Positions 41,943 through 54,594 of a DNA stretch of 64,000 bases are shown piece after piece; the first letter of the stretch is position 1; the number at the start of each line of letters is the position of its first letter. A program made the translations under genes and the position numbers. This DNA comes from Megachile rotundata. Its lineage: Eukaryota > Arthropoda > Insecta > Hymenoptera > Megachilidae. The stretch lies in contig NW_027473503.1 of the NCBI RefSeq assembly GCF_050947335.1, positions 186,001 through 250,000 of the forward strand, in the 5' to 3' direction. Under the pieces are notes generated by a model. That model made no database searches. It had not been told where the DNA came from and saw nothing but the letters and a program-made list of their open reading frames with translations.

Positions 41943-44900
41943 TATCGATCATATAAGCATAATAAGGCTAATAATTTGAGTTAGAGTGATAATACTAAGA
42001 GTAGTGAGTATAGTAATTCTCATTCTATCGATCATATAAGCATAATATGGCTAATAATATGAGTTAGATTGATAATAATAAGAGTAATGAGTATAGTAAT
42101 TGTAGTTCTATCGATCATTTAAGCATAATATGGCTAATAATATGAGTTAGATTGATGATAATAAGAGTAATGAGTATAGTAATTGTAGTTCTATCGATCA
42201 TTTAAGCATAATATGGCTAATAATATGAGTTAGATTGATGATAATAAGAGTAATGAGTATAGTAATTGTAGTTCTATCGATCATATCTGCACAATATGGT
42301 TAATAATATGAGTTAGATTGATAATAATAAGAGTAGTAAGTATAGTATTTGTCGTTCTATCGATCATATAAGCATAATATGGCTAATAATATGAGTTAGA
42401 TTGATAATACTAAGAGTAGTGAGTATAGTAATTCTCGTTCTATCGATCATATAAGCATAATATGGCTAATAATATGAGTTAGATTGATAATAATAAGAGT
42501 AATGAGTACAGTAATTGTAGTTCTATCGATCATATCGGCATAATATGGCTAATAATATGATATAGATTGATAATAATAAGAGTAATAAGTATAGTATTTG
42601 TCGTTCTATCGGTCATGTAAGCATAATATGGCTAATAATACGAGTTAGATTGATAATAATAAGAGTAATAAGTATAGTAATTGTCGTTCTACCGATCATT
42701 TAAGCATAATATGGGTAATAATATGAGTCAGATTGATAATAATAACAGTAATAAGTATAGTAATTGTCGTTCTATCGATAATATAAGCATAATATGGCTA
42801 ATAATATGAGTTAGATTGATAATACTAAGAGTAGTGAGTATAGTAGTTCTCGTTCTATCGATCATATAAGCATAATATGGCTAATAATATGAGTTAGATT
42901 GATAATAATAAGAGTAATAAGTATAGTAATTCTCGTTCTATCCATCATATAAGCATAATATGGCTAATAATATGAGTTAGATTGATAATAATAAGAGTAA
43001 TGAGTATAGTAATTGTAGTTCTATCGATCATATCTGCATAATATGGTTAATAATATGAGTTAGATTCATAATAATAAGAGTAAGAAGTATAGTAATTGTC
43101 GTTCTATCGATCATATAAGCATAATATGGCTAATAATATGAGTTAGATTGATAATACTAAGAGTAGTGAGTATAGTAATTCTCGTTCTATCGATCATATA
43201 AGCATAATATGGCTAATAATATGAGTTAGATTGATAGTAATAAGAGTAATACGTATAGTAATTGTCGTTCTATCGATCATATAAGCATAATAAGGCTAAT
43301 AATATGAGTTAGAGTGATAATACTAAGAGTAGTGAGTATAGTAATTCTCATTCTATCGATCATATAAGCATAATATGGCTAATAATATGAGTTAGATTGA
43401 TAATAATAAGAGTAATGAGTATAGTAATTGTAGTTCTATCGATCATATCGGCATAATATGGTGAATAATATGAGTTAGATTCATAATAATAAGAGTAATA
43501 AGTATAGTAATTGTCGTTCTATCGATCATATAAGCATAATATGGCTAATAATATGAGTTAGATTGATAATAATAACAGTAATAAGTATAGTAATTGTCGT
43601 TCTATCGATCATATAAGCATAATATGGCTAATAATATGAGTTAGATTGATAACACTAAGAGCAGTGAGTATAGTAATTCTCATTCTATCGATCATATAAG
43701 CATAATATGGCTAATAATATGAGTTAGATTGATAATAATAAGAGTATTGAGTATAGTAATTGTAGTTCTATCGATCATTTAAGCATAATATGGCTAATAA
43801 TATGAGTTAGATTGATAATAATAAGAGTAATGAGTATAGTAATTGTAGTTCTATCGATCATATCTGCATAATATGGTTAATAATATGAGTTAGATTGATA
43901 ATAATAAGAGTAGTAAGTATAGTATTTGTCGTTCTATCGATCATATAAGCATAATATGGCTAATAATATGAGTTAGATTGATAATAATAAGAGTAATAAG
44001 TATAGTAATTGTCGTTCTATCGATCATTTAAGCATAATATGGGTAATAATATGAGTCAGATTGATAATAATAACAGTAATAAGTATAGTAATTGTCGTTC
44101 TATCGATAATATAAGCATAATATGGCTAATAATATGAGTTAGATTGATAATACTAAGAGTAGTGAGTATAGTAGTTCTCGTTCTATCGATCACATAAGCA
44201 TAATATGGCTAATAATATGAGTTAGATTGATAATAATAAGAGTAATAAGTATAGTAATTGTCGTTCTATCGATCATATAAGCATAATATGGCTAATAATA
44301 TGAGTTAGATTGATAATACTAAGAGTAGTGAGTATAGTAATTCTCGTTCTATCGATCATATAAGCATAATATGGCTAATAATATGAGTTAGATTGGTAAT
44401 AATAAGAGTAATGAGTCTAGTAATTGTAGTTCTATCGATCATTTAAGCATAATATGGCTAATAATATGAGTTAGATTGATAATAATAAGAGTAATGAGTA
44501 TAGTAATTGTAGTTCTATCGATCATATCTGCATAATATGGTTAATAATATGAGTTAGATTGATAATAATAAGAGTAGTAAGTATAGTATTTGTCGTTCTA
44601 TCGAACATATAAGCATAATATGGCTAATAATATGAGTTAGATTGATAATAATAAGAGTAATAAGTATAGTAATTGTCGTTCTATCGATCATTTAAGCATA
44701 ATATGGGTAATAATATGAGTCAGATTGATAATAATAACAGTAATAAGTATAGTAATTGTCGTTCTATCGATAATATAAGCATAATATGGCTAATAATATG
44801 AGTTAGATTGATAATACTAAGAGTAGTGAGTATAGTAGTTCTCGTTCTATCGATCATATAAGCATAATATGGCTAATAATATGAGTTAGATTGATAATAA

Positions 44901-45511
44901 TAAGAGTAATAAGTATAGTAATTGTCGTTCTATCGATAATATAAGCATAATATGGCTAATAATATGAGGTAGATTGATAATACTAAGAGTAGTGAGTATA
45001 GCAGTTCTCGTTCTATCGATCATATAAGCATAATATGGCTAATAATATGAGTTAGATTGATAATAATAAGAGTAATGAGTATAGTAATTCTCGTTCTATC
45101 GATCATATAAGCATAATATGGCTAATAATATGAGTTAGATTGATAATAATAAGAGTAATGAGTATAGTAATTGTAGATCTATCGATCATTTAAGCATAAT
45201 ATGGCTAATAATATGAGTTAGAGTGATAATACTGAGAGTAGTGAGTATAGTAATTCTCATTCTATCGATCATATAAGCATAATATGGCTAATAATATGAG
45301 TTAGATTGATAATAATAAGAGTAATGGGTATAGTAATTGTAGTTCTATCGATCATATAAGCAAAATATGGCTAATAATATGAGCTAGATTGATAATAATA
45401 AGAGTAATAACTACAGTAATTGTCGTTCTATCGATCATATAAGCATAATAAGGCTAATAATATAAGTTAGATTGATAATAAAAACAGTAATAAGTATAGT
45501 AATTGTCGTTC
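41943..45511 (+). repeat. 43-monomer tandem unit, second copy, shortened by two monomers
   Basis: It follows the first copy through about 45,050. It then lacks two monomers (the class B 'cgataatata' and the class A 'gtagttctcg' that the first copy has at about 41,480-41,640), so later anchors are displaced by 3,403 rather than 3,569 bp ('ctgagag' at 41,829/45,232). Private changes include 'gataacactaag' near 43,650, 'gagtaagaag' near 43,079, 'gagtctagt' near 44,413 and 'ctatcgaacat' near 44,602. Confidence 0.8.
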
Positions 45512-46503
45512 TATCGATCATTTAAGCATAATATGGGTAATAATATGAGTCAGATTGATAATAATAACAGTACTAAGTATAGTAATTGTCGTTCTATCGA
45601 TAATATAAGCATAATATGGCTAATAATATGAGTTAGATTGATAATACTAAGAGTAGTGAGTATAGTAGTTCTCGTTCCATCGATCATATAAGCATAATAT
45701 GGGTAATAATATGAGTTAGATTGATAATAATAAGAGTAATGAGTATAGTAATTGTAGTTCTATCGATCATATCGGCATAATATGGCTAATAATATGATAT
45801 AGATTGATAATAATAAGAGTAATAAGTATAGTATTTGTCGTTCTATCGATCATGTAAGCATAATATGGCTAATAATACGAGTTAGATTGATAATAATAAG
45901 AGTAATAAGTATAGTAATTGTCGTTCTATCGATCATTTAAGCATAATATGGCTAATAATATGAGTTAGATTGATAATAGTAAGAGTAGTGAGTATAGTAG
46001 TTCTCGTTCCATCGATCATATAAGCATAATATGGCTAATAATATGAGTTAGATTGATAATACTAAGAGTAGTGAGTATAGTAATTCTCGTTCTATCGATC
46101 ATATAAGCATAATATGGCTAATAATATGAGTTAGATTGATAATAATAAGAGTAATAACTACAGTAATTGTCGATCTATCGATCATATAAGCATAATAAGG
46201 CTAATAATATGAGTTAGATTGATAATAATAAGAGTAATAAGTATAGTAATTGTCGTTCTCTCGATCATATGAGCATAATATGGCTAATAATATGAGTTAG
46301 AGTGATAATACTAAGAGTAGTGAGTATAGTAATTCTCATTCTATCGATCATTTAAGCATAATATGGCTAATAATATGAGTTAGATTGATAATAATAACAG
46401 TAATAAGTATAGTAATTGTCGTTCTATCGATAATATAACCATAATATGGCTAATAATATGAGTTAGATTGATAATACTAAGAGTAGTGAGTATAGTAATT
46501 CTC
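43976..46503 (+). repeat. segment tandemly repeated at 46781-49491
   Basis: The right copy begins exactly at the irregular junction at 46,781. 'cacata' lies at 44,191/46,996 and 'gaggtag' at 44,966/47,772. After the right copy's two extra monomers and its 16-bp tract, 'tataag' lies at 45,461/48,449 and 'gcaaaatatgg' at 45,360/48,348 (2,988 bp, 36 monomers). The rare 'ataaaaacagtaat' change (45,476 and 48,464) is shared, so this duplication is recent. Confidence 0.8.
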
Positions 46504-46780
46504 GTTCTATCGATCATATAAGCATAATATGGCTAATAATATGAGTTAGATTGATAATAATAAGAGTAATGAGTACAGTAATTGTAGTTCTATCGATCAT
46601 ATCGGCATAATATGGCTAATAATATGATATAGATTGATAATAATAAGAGTAATAAGTATAGTATTTGACGTTCTATCGGTCATGTAAGCATAATATGGCT
46701 AATAATACGAGTTAGATTGATAATAATAAGAGTAGTAAGTATAGTATTTGTCGTTCTATCGATCATATAAGCATAATATG
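46504..46780 (+). repeat. segment matching 50488-50720
   Basis: It carries 'gagtacag', 'atcggc', 'tatgatatag' and the rare 'atttgacgttctatcggtcatg'. The 'gacg' change is at 46,667 and again at 50,651, displaced by 3,984 bp (48 monomers), while other blocks have 'atttgtcg' at this position. The last monomer (46,731-46,780) is a 'gtagtaag' type cut short at the junction. Confidence 0.75.
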
Positions 46781-46787
46781 GATTGAT
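46775..46787 (+). other. 17-bp deletion at a block junction
   Basis: The sequence reads 'cataatatggattgataat'; the 17 bases from 'gctaataat' to 'agtta' that normally separate 'atatg' and 'gattg' are missing, with a single g as possible microhomology. The phase checks fit: 'atgat' at 46,624 is in register, and 'atgag' at 46,856 is 17 bases early. This is the start of the right-hand tandem copy, so it is an out-of-register joint, unlike all the other block joints seen. Confidence 0.9.
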
Positions 46788-47360
46788 AATAATAAGAGTA
46801 ATAAGTATAGTAATTGTCGTTCTATCGATCATTTAAGCATAATATGGGTAATAATATGAGTCAGATTGATAATAATAACAGTAATAAGTATAGTAATTGT
46901 CGTTCTATCGATAATATAAGCATAATATGGCTAATAATATGAGTTAGATTGATAATACTAAGAGTAGTGAGTATAGTAGTTCTCGTTCTATCGATCACAT
47001 AAGCATAATATGGCTAATAATATGAGTTAGATTGATAATAATAAGAGTAATAAGTATAGTAATTGTCGTTCTATCGATCATATAAGCATAATATGGCTAA
47101 TAATATGAGTTAGATTGATAATACTAAGAGTAGTGAGTATAGTAATTCTCGTTCTATCGATCATATAAGCATAATATGGCTAATAATATGAGTTAGATTG
47201 GTAATAATAAGAGTAATGAGTATAGTAATTGTAGTTCTATCGATCATTTAAGCATAATATGGCTAATAATATGAGTTAGATTGATAATAATAAGAGTAAT
47301 GAGTATAGTAATTGTAGTTCTATCGATCATATCTGCATAATATGGTTAATAATATGAGTT

Positions 47361-47367
47361 AGACTTG
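47361..47367 (+). other. 1-bp insertion ('agacttgat')
   Basis: The normal 'agattgat' has gained a c at 47,364. It shifts phase by +1 and lies between the 17-bp deletion and the 16-bp expansion. It is not seen in the homologous monomer of the left copy. Confidence 0.85.
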
Positions 47368-48069
47368 ATAATAATAAGAGTAGTAAGTATAGTATTTGTC
47401 GTTCTATCGATCATATAAGCATAATATGGCTAATAATATGAGTTAGATTGATAATAATAAGAGTAATAAGTATAGTAATTGTCGTTCTATCGATCATTTA
47501 AGCATAATATGGGTAATAATATGAGTCAGATTGATAATAATAACAGTAATAAGTATAGTAATTGTCGTTCTATCGATAATATAAGCATAATATGGCTAAT
47601 AATATGAGTTAGATTGATAATACTAAGAGTAGTGAGTATAGTAGTTCTCGTTCTATCGATCATATAAGCATAATATGGCTAATAATATGAGTTAGATTGA
47701 TAATAATAAGAGTAATAAGTATAGTAATTGTCGTTCTATCGATAATATAAGCATAATATGGCTAATAATATGAGGTAGATTGATAATACTAAGAGTAGTG
47801 AGTATAGCAGTTCTCGTTCTATCGATCATATAAGCATAATATGGCTAATAATATGAGTTAGATTGATAATAATAAGAGTAATAAGTATAGTAATTGTCGT
47901 TCTATCGATAATATAAGCATAATATGGCTAATAATATGAGTTAGATTGATAATACTAAGAGTAGTGAGTATAGTAGTTCTCGTTCTATCGATCATATAAG
48001 CATAATATGGCTAATAATATGAGTTAGATTGATAATAATAAGAGTAATGAGTATAGTAATTCTCGTTCT

Positions 48070-48106
48070 TATTCGATCATATTAGTTTATTTTTTATCCA
48101 TACATA
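48070..48106 (+). other. aberrant T-rich tract, net +16 bp
   Basis: Between 'attctcgttct' and 'atatggctaat' the expected 'atcgatcatataagcata' is replaced by a longer tract with 'tattcgatcatatta', then 'gtttattttttatccata'. The run of six t in 'attttttat' occurs nowhere else in the array. About 18 bases have no counterpart in any monomer. Net length is 16 above the normal monomer, and this brings the array back into the original 83-bp register (atg at 48,118). It could be filler DNA at a repair joint, a small foreign insertion, or a local assembly error. Confidence 0.8.
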
Positions 48107-51100
48107 TGGCTAATAATATGAGTTAGATTGATAATAATAAGAGTAATGAGTATAGTAATTGTAGATCTATCGATCATTTAAGCATAATATGGCTAATAAT
48201 ATGAGTTAGAGTGATAATACTGAGAGTAGTGAGTATAGTAATTCTCATTCTATCGATCATATAAGCATAATATGGCTAATAATATGAGTTAGATTGATAA
48301 TAATAAGAGTAATGGGTATAGTAATTGTAGTTCTATCGATCATATAAGCAAAATATGGCTAATAATATGAGCTAGATTGATAATAATAAGAGTAATAACT
48401 ACAGTAATTGTCGTTCTATCGATCATATAAGCATAATAAGGCTAATAATATAAGTTAGATTGATAATAAAAACAGTAATAAGTATAGTAATTGTCGTTCT
48501 ATCGATCATTTAAGCATAATATGGGTAATAATATGAGTCAGATTGATAATAATAACAGTACTAAGTATAGTAATTGTCGTTCTATCGATAATATAAGCAT
48601 AATATGGCTAATAATATGAGTTAGATTGATAATACTAAGAGTAGTGAGTATAGTAGTTCTCGTTCCATCGATCATATAAGCATAATATGGGTAATAATAT
48701 GAGTTAGATTGATAATAATAAGAGTAATGAGTATAGTAATTGTAGTTCTATCGATCATATCGGCATAATATGGCTAATAATATGATATAGATTGATAATA
48801 ATAAGAGTAATAAGTATAGTATTTGTCGTTCTATCGATCATGTAAGCATAATATGGCTAATAATACGAGTTAGATTGATAATAATAAGAGTAATAAGTAT
48901 AGTAATTGTCGTTCTATCGATCATTTAAGCATAATATGGCTAATAATATGAGTTAGATTGATAATAGTAAGAGTAGTGAGTATAGTAGTTCTCGTTCCAT
49001 CGATCATATAAGCATAATATGGCTAATAATATGAGTTAGATTGATAATACTAAGAGTAGTGAGTATAGTAATTCTCGTTCTATCGATCATATAAGCATAA
49101 TATGGCTAATAATATGAGTTAGATTGATAATAATAAGAGTAATAACTACAGTAATTGTCGATCTATCGATCATATAAGCATAATAAGGCTAATAATATGA
49201 GTTAGATTGATAATAATAAGAGTAATAAGTATAGTAATTGTCGTTCTCTCGATCATATGAGCATAATATGGCTAATAATATGAGTTAGAGTGATAATACT
49301 AAGAGTAGTGAGTATAGTAATTCTCATTCTATCGATCATTTAAGCATAATATGGCTAATAATATGAGTTAGATTGATAATAATAACAGTAATAAGTATAG
49401 TAATTGTCGTTCTATCGATAATATAACCATAATATGGCTAATAATATGAGTTAGATTGATAATACTAAGAGTAGTGAGTATAGTAATTCTCGCTCTATCG
49501 ATCATATAAGCATAATATGGCTAATAATATGAGTTAGATTGATAGTAATAAGAGTAATAAGTATAGTAATTGTCGTTCTATCGATCATATAAGCATAATA
49601 AGGCTAATAATATGAGTTAGAGTGATAATACTAAGAGTAGTGAGTATAGTAATTCTCATTCTATCGATCATATAAGCATAATATGGCTAATAATATGAGT
49701 TAGATTGATAATAATAAGAGTAATGAGTATAGTAATTGTAGTTCTATCGATCATGTCGGCATAATATGGTGAATAATATGAGTTAGATTCATAATAATAA
49801 GAGTAATAAGTATAGTAATTGTCGTTCTATCGATCATATAAGCATAATATGGCTAATAATATGAGTTAGATTGATAATACTAAGAGTAGTGAGTATAGTA
49901 ATTCTCGTTCTATCGATCATATAAGCATAATATGGCTAATAATATGAGTTAGATTGATAGTAATAAGAGTAATAAGTATAGTAATTGTCGTTCTATCGAT
50001 CATATAAGCATAATAAGGCTAATAATTTGAGTTAGAGTGATAATACTAAGAGTAGTGAGTATAGTAATTCTCATTCTATCGATCATATAAGCATAATATG
50101 GCTAATAATATGAGTTAGATTGATAATAATAAGAGTAATGAGTATAGTAATTGTAGTTCTATCGATCATTTAAGCATAATATGGCTAATAATATGAGTTA
50201 GATTGATGATAATAAGAGTAATGAGTATAGTAATTGTAGTTCTATCGATCATTTAAGCATAATATGGCTAATAATATGAGTTAGATTGATGATAATAAGA
50301 GTAATGAGTATAGTAATTGTAGTTCTATCGATCATATCTGCACAATATGGTTAATAATATGAGTTAGATTGATAATAATAAGAGTAGTAAGTATAGTATT
50401 TGTCGTTCTATCGATCATATAAGCATAATATGGCTAATAATATGAGTTAGATTGATAATACTAAGAGTAGTGAGTATAGTAATTCTCGTTCTATCGATCA
50501 TATAAGCATAATATGGCTAATAATATGAGTTAGATTGATAATAATAAGAGTAATGAGTACAGTAATTGTAGTTCTATCGATCATATCGGCATAATATGGC
50601 TAATAATATGATATAGATTGATAATAATAAGAGTAATAAGTATAGTATTTGACGTTCTATCGGTCATGTAAGCATAATATGGCTAATAATACGAGTTAGA
50701 TTGATAATAATAAGAGTAATAAGTATAGTAATTGTCGTTCTACCGATCATATAAGCATAATATGGCTAATAATATGAGTTAGATTGATAATAATAAGAGT
50801 AATAAGTATAGTAATTCTCGTTCTATCCATCATATAAGCATAATATGGCTAATAATATGAGTTAGATTGATAATAATAAGAGTAATGAGTATAGTAATTG
50901 TAGTTCTATCGATCATATCTGCATAATATGGTTAATAATATGAGTTAGATTCATAATAATAAGAGTAATAAGTATAGTAATTGTCGTTCTATCGATCATA
51001 TAAGCATAATAAGGCTAATAATATGAGTTAGAGTGATAATACTAAGAGTAGTGAGTATAGTAATTCTCATTCTATCGATCATATAAGCATAATATGGCTA

Positions 51101-52440
51101 ATAATATGAGTTAGATTGATAATAATAAGAGTAATGAGTATAGTAATTGTAGTTCTATCGATCATATCGGCATAATATGGTGAATAATATGAGTTAGATT
51201 CATAATAATAAGAGTAATAAGTATAGTAATTGTCGTTCTATCGATCATATAAGCATAATATGGCTAATAATATGAGTTAGATTGATAATAATAAGAGTAG
51301 TAAGTATAGTATTTGTCGTTCTATCGATCATATAAGCATAATATGGCTAATAATATGAGTTAGATTGATAATAATAAGAGTAATAAGTATAGTAATTGTC
51401 GTTCTATCGATCATTTAAGCATAATATGGGTAATAATATGAGTCAGATTGATAATAATAACAGTAATAAGTATAGTAATTGTCGTTCTATCGATAATATA
51501 AGCATAATATGGCTAATAATATGAGTTAGATTGATAATACTAAGAGTAGTGAGTATAGTAGTTCTCGTTCTATCGATCATATAAGCATAATATGGCTAAT
51601 AATATGAGTTAGATTGATAATAATAAGAGTAATAAGTATAGTAATTGTCGTTCTATCGATCATATAAGCATAATATGGCTAATAATATGAGTTAGATTGA
51701 TAATACTAAGAGTAGTGAGTATAGTAATTCTCGTTCTATCGATCATGTATGCATAATATGGCTAATAATATGAGTTAGATTGATAATAATAAGAGTAATA
51801 ACTACAGTAATTGTCGTTCTATCGATCATATAAGCATAATAAGGCTAATAATATGAGTTAGAGTGATAATACTAAGAGTAGTGAGTATAGTAATTCTCAT
51901 TCTATCGATCATATAAGCATAATATGGCTAATAATATGAGTTAGATTGATAATAATAAGAGTAATGAGTATAGTAATTGTAGTTCTATCGATCATTTAAG
52001 CATAATATGGCTAATAATATGAGTTAGATTGATGATAATAAGAGTAATGAGTATAGTAATTGTAGTTCTATCGATCATATCTGCACAATATGGTTAATAA
52101 TATGAGTTAGATTGATAATAATAAGAGTAGTAAGTACAGTATTTGTCGTTCTATCGATCATATAAGCATAATATGGCTAATAATATGAGTTAGATTGATA
52201 ATACTAAGAGTAGTGAGTATAGTAATTCTCGTTCTATCGATCATATAAGCATAATATGGCTAATAATATGAGTTAGATTGATAATAATAAGAGTAATGAG
52301 TATAGTAATTGTAGTTCTATCGATCATATCGGCATAATATGGCTAATAATATGATATAGATTGATAATAATAAGAGTAATAAGTATAGTAATTGTCGTTC
52401 TATCGATAATATAAGTATAATATGGCTAATAATATGAGTT

Positions 52441-52495
52441 AGATTGATAATACTAAGAGTAATAAGTATAGTAATTGTCGTTCTCTCGATCATAT
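52441..52495 (+). other. hybrid A/B monomer
   Basis: It starts as class A ('gataatactaagag') and changes within a few bases to class B ('taataagtatag', 'attgtcgttctctcg'). It marks an exchange inside a monomer at the edge of the 52.5-kb duplicated unit. I did not find the same combination in the other blocks. Confidence 0.65.
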
Positions 52496-52519
52496 AAGCA
52501 TAATATGGCTAATAATATG

Positions 52520-54594
52520 AGTTAGAGTGATAATACTAAGAGTAGTGAGTATTGTAATTCTCATTCTATCGATCATTTAAGCATAATATGGCTATTAATA
52601 TGAGTTAGATTGATAATAATAACAGTAATAAGTATAGTAATTGTCGTTCTATCGATAATATAACCATAATATGGCTAATAATATGAGTTAGATTGATAAT
52701 ACTAAGAGTAGTGAGTATAGTAATTCTCGTTCTATCGATCATATAAGCATAATATGGCTAATAATATGAGTTAGATTGATAGTAATAAGAGTAATAAGTA
52801 TAGTAATTGTCGTTCTATCGATCATATAAGCATAATAAGGCTAATAATATGAGTTAGAGTGATAATACTAAGAGTAGTGAGTATAGTAATTCTCATTCTA
52901 TCGATCATTTAAGCATAATATGGCTAATAATATGAGTTAGATTGATAATAATAACAGTAATAAGTATAGTAATTGTCGTTCTATCGATCATTTAAGCATA
53001 ATATGGGTAATAATATGAGTCAGATTGATAATAATAACAGTAATAAGTATAGTAATTGTCGTTCTATCGATAATATAAGCATAATATAGCTAATAATATG
53101 AGTTAGATTGATAATACTAAGAGTAGTGAGTATAGTAGTTCTCGTTCTATCGATCATATAAGCATAATATGGCTAATAATATGAGTTAGATTGATAATAA
53201 TAAGAGTAATAAGTATAGTAATTGTCGTTCTATCGATCATATAAGCATAATATGGCTAATAATATGAGTTAGATTGATAATACTAAGAGTAGTGAGTATA
53301 GTAATTCTCGTTCTATCGATCATATAAGCATAATATGGCTAATAATATGAGTTAGATTGGTAATACTAAGAGTAGTGAGTATAGTAATTCTCGTTCTATC
53401 GATCATATAAGCATAATATGGCTAATAATATGAGTTAGATTGATAATAATAAGAGTAATGAGTATAGTAATTGTAGATCTATCGATCATTTAAGCATAAT
53501 ATGGCTAATAATATGAGTTAGATTGATAATAATAACAGTAATAAGTATAGTAATTGTCGTTCTATCGATCATTTAAGCATAATATGGGTAATAATATGAG
53601 TCAGATTGATAATAATAACAGTAATAAGTATAGTAATTGTCGTTCTATCGATAATATAAGCATAATATGGCTAATAATATGAGTTAGATTGATAATACTA
53701 AGAGTAGTGAGTATAGTAGTTCTCGTTCTATCGATCATATAAGCATAATATGGCTAATAATATGAGTTAGATTGATAATAATAAGAGTAATGGGTATAGT
53801 AATTGTAGATCTATCGATCATTTAAGCATAATATGGCTAATAATATGAGTTAGATTGATAAAAATAACAGTAATAAGTATAGTAATTGTCGTTCTATCGA
53901 TAATATAACCATAATATGGCTAGTAATATGAGTTAGATTGATAATACTAAGAGTAGTGCGTATAGTAATTCTCGTTCTATCGATCATATAAGCATAATAT
54001 GGCTAATAATATGAGTTAGATTGATAATAATAAGAGTAATAACTACAGTAATTGTCGTTCTATCGATCATATAAGCATAATAAGGCTAATAATATGAGTT
54101 AGAGTGATAATACTGAGAGTAGTGAGTATAGTAATTCTCATTCTATCGATCATATAAGCATAATATGGCTAATAATATGAGTTAGATTGATAATAATAAC
54201 AGTAATAAGTATAGTAACTGTCGTTCTTCGATAATATAAGCATAATATGGCTAATAATATGAGTTAGATTGATAATACTAAGAGTAGTGAGTATAGTAAT
54301 TGTCGTTATATCGATCATATAAGCATAATATGGCTAATAATATGATATAGATTGATAATAATAAGAGTAATAAGTATAGTATTTGTCGTTCTATCGATCA
54401 TGTAAGCATAATATGGCTAATAATACGAGTTAGATTGATAATAATAAGAGTAATAAGTATAGTAATTGGCGTTCTATCGATCATTTAAGCATAATATGGC
54501 TAATAATATGAGTTAGATTGATAATAATAACAGTAATAAGTATAGTAATTGTCGTTCTATCGATAATATAAGCATAATATGGCTAATAATATGA
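52520..54594 (+). repeat. 25-monomer tandem unit, first copy
   Basis: Repeated at 54,595-56,668, displaced by 2,074 bp (25 x 83 minus one, because each copy holds one 82-bp monomer). Anchors are 'gctattaatatgag' at 52,591/54,665, 'aacc' at 52,662/54,736, 'attggcg' with 'ggcg' at 54,468/56,542, and 'gataaaaataacag' near 53,860/55,933. 'gtgcgtatag' and 'gttatatcg' also occur in both copies. Confidence 0.85.
54216..54230 (+). other. 82-bp monomer variant, copy 1
   Basis: 'gtaactgtcgttcttcg' replaces 'gtaattgtcgttctatcg': one substitution plus one lost a. The spacing of 'atgag' boxes (54,177 to 54,259) is 82. The same two-site haplotype occurs near 56,289-56,304, 60,271-60,287 and 60,934-60,950 and nowhere before 54 kb. 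Confidence 0.9.

Noticed and set aside
48070..48106. Transposon insertion
   Set aside because: The tract is far too short, with no terminal repeats and no convincing target-site duplication.
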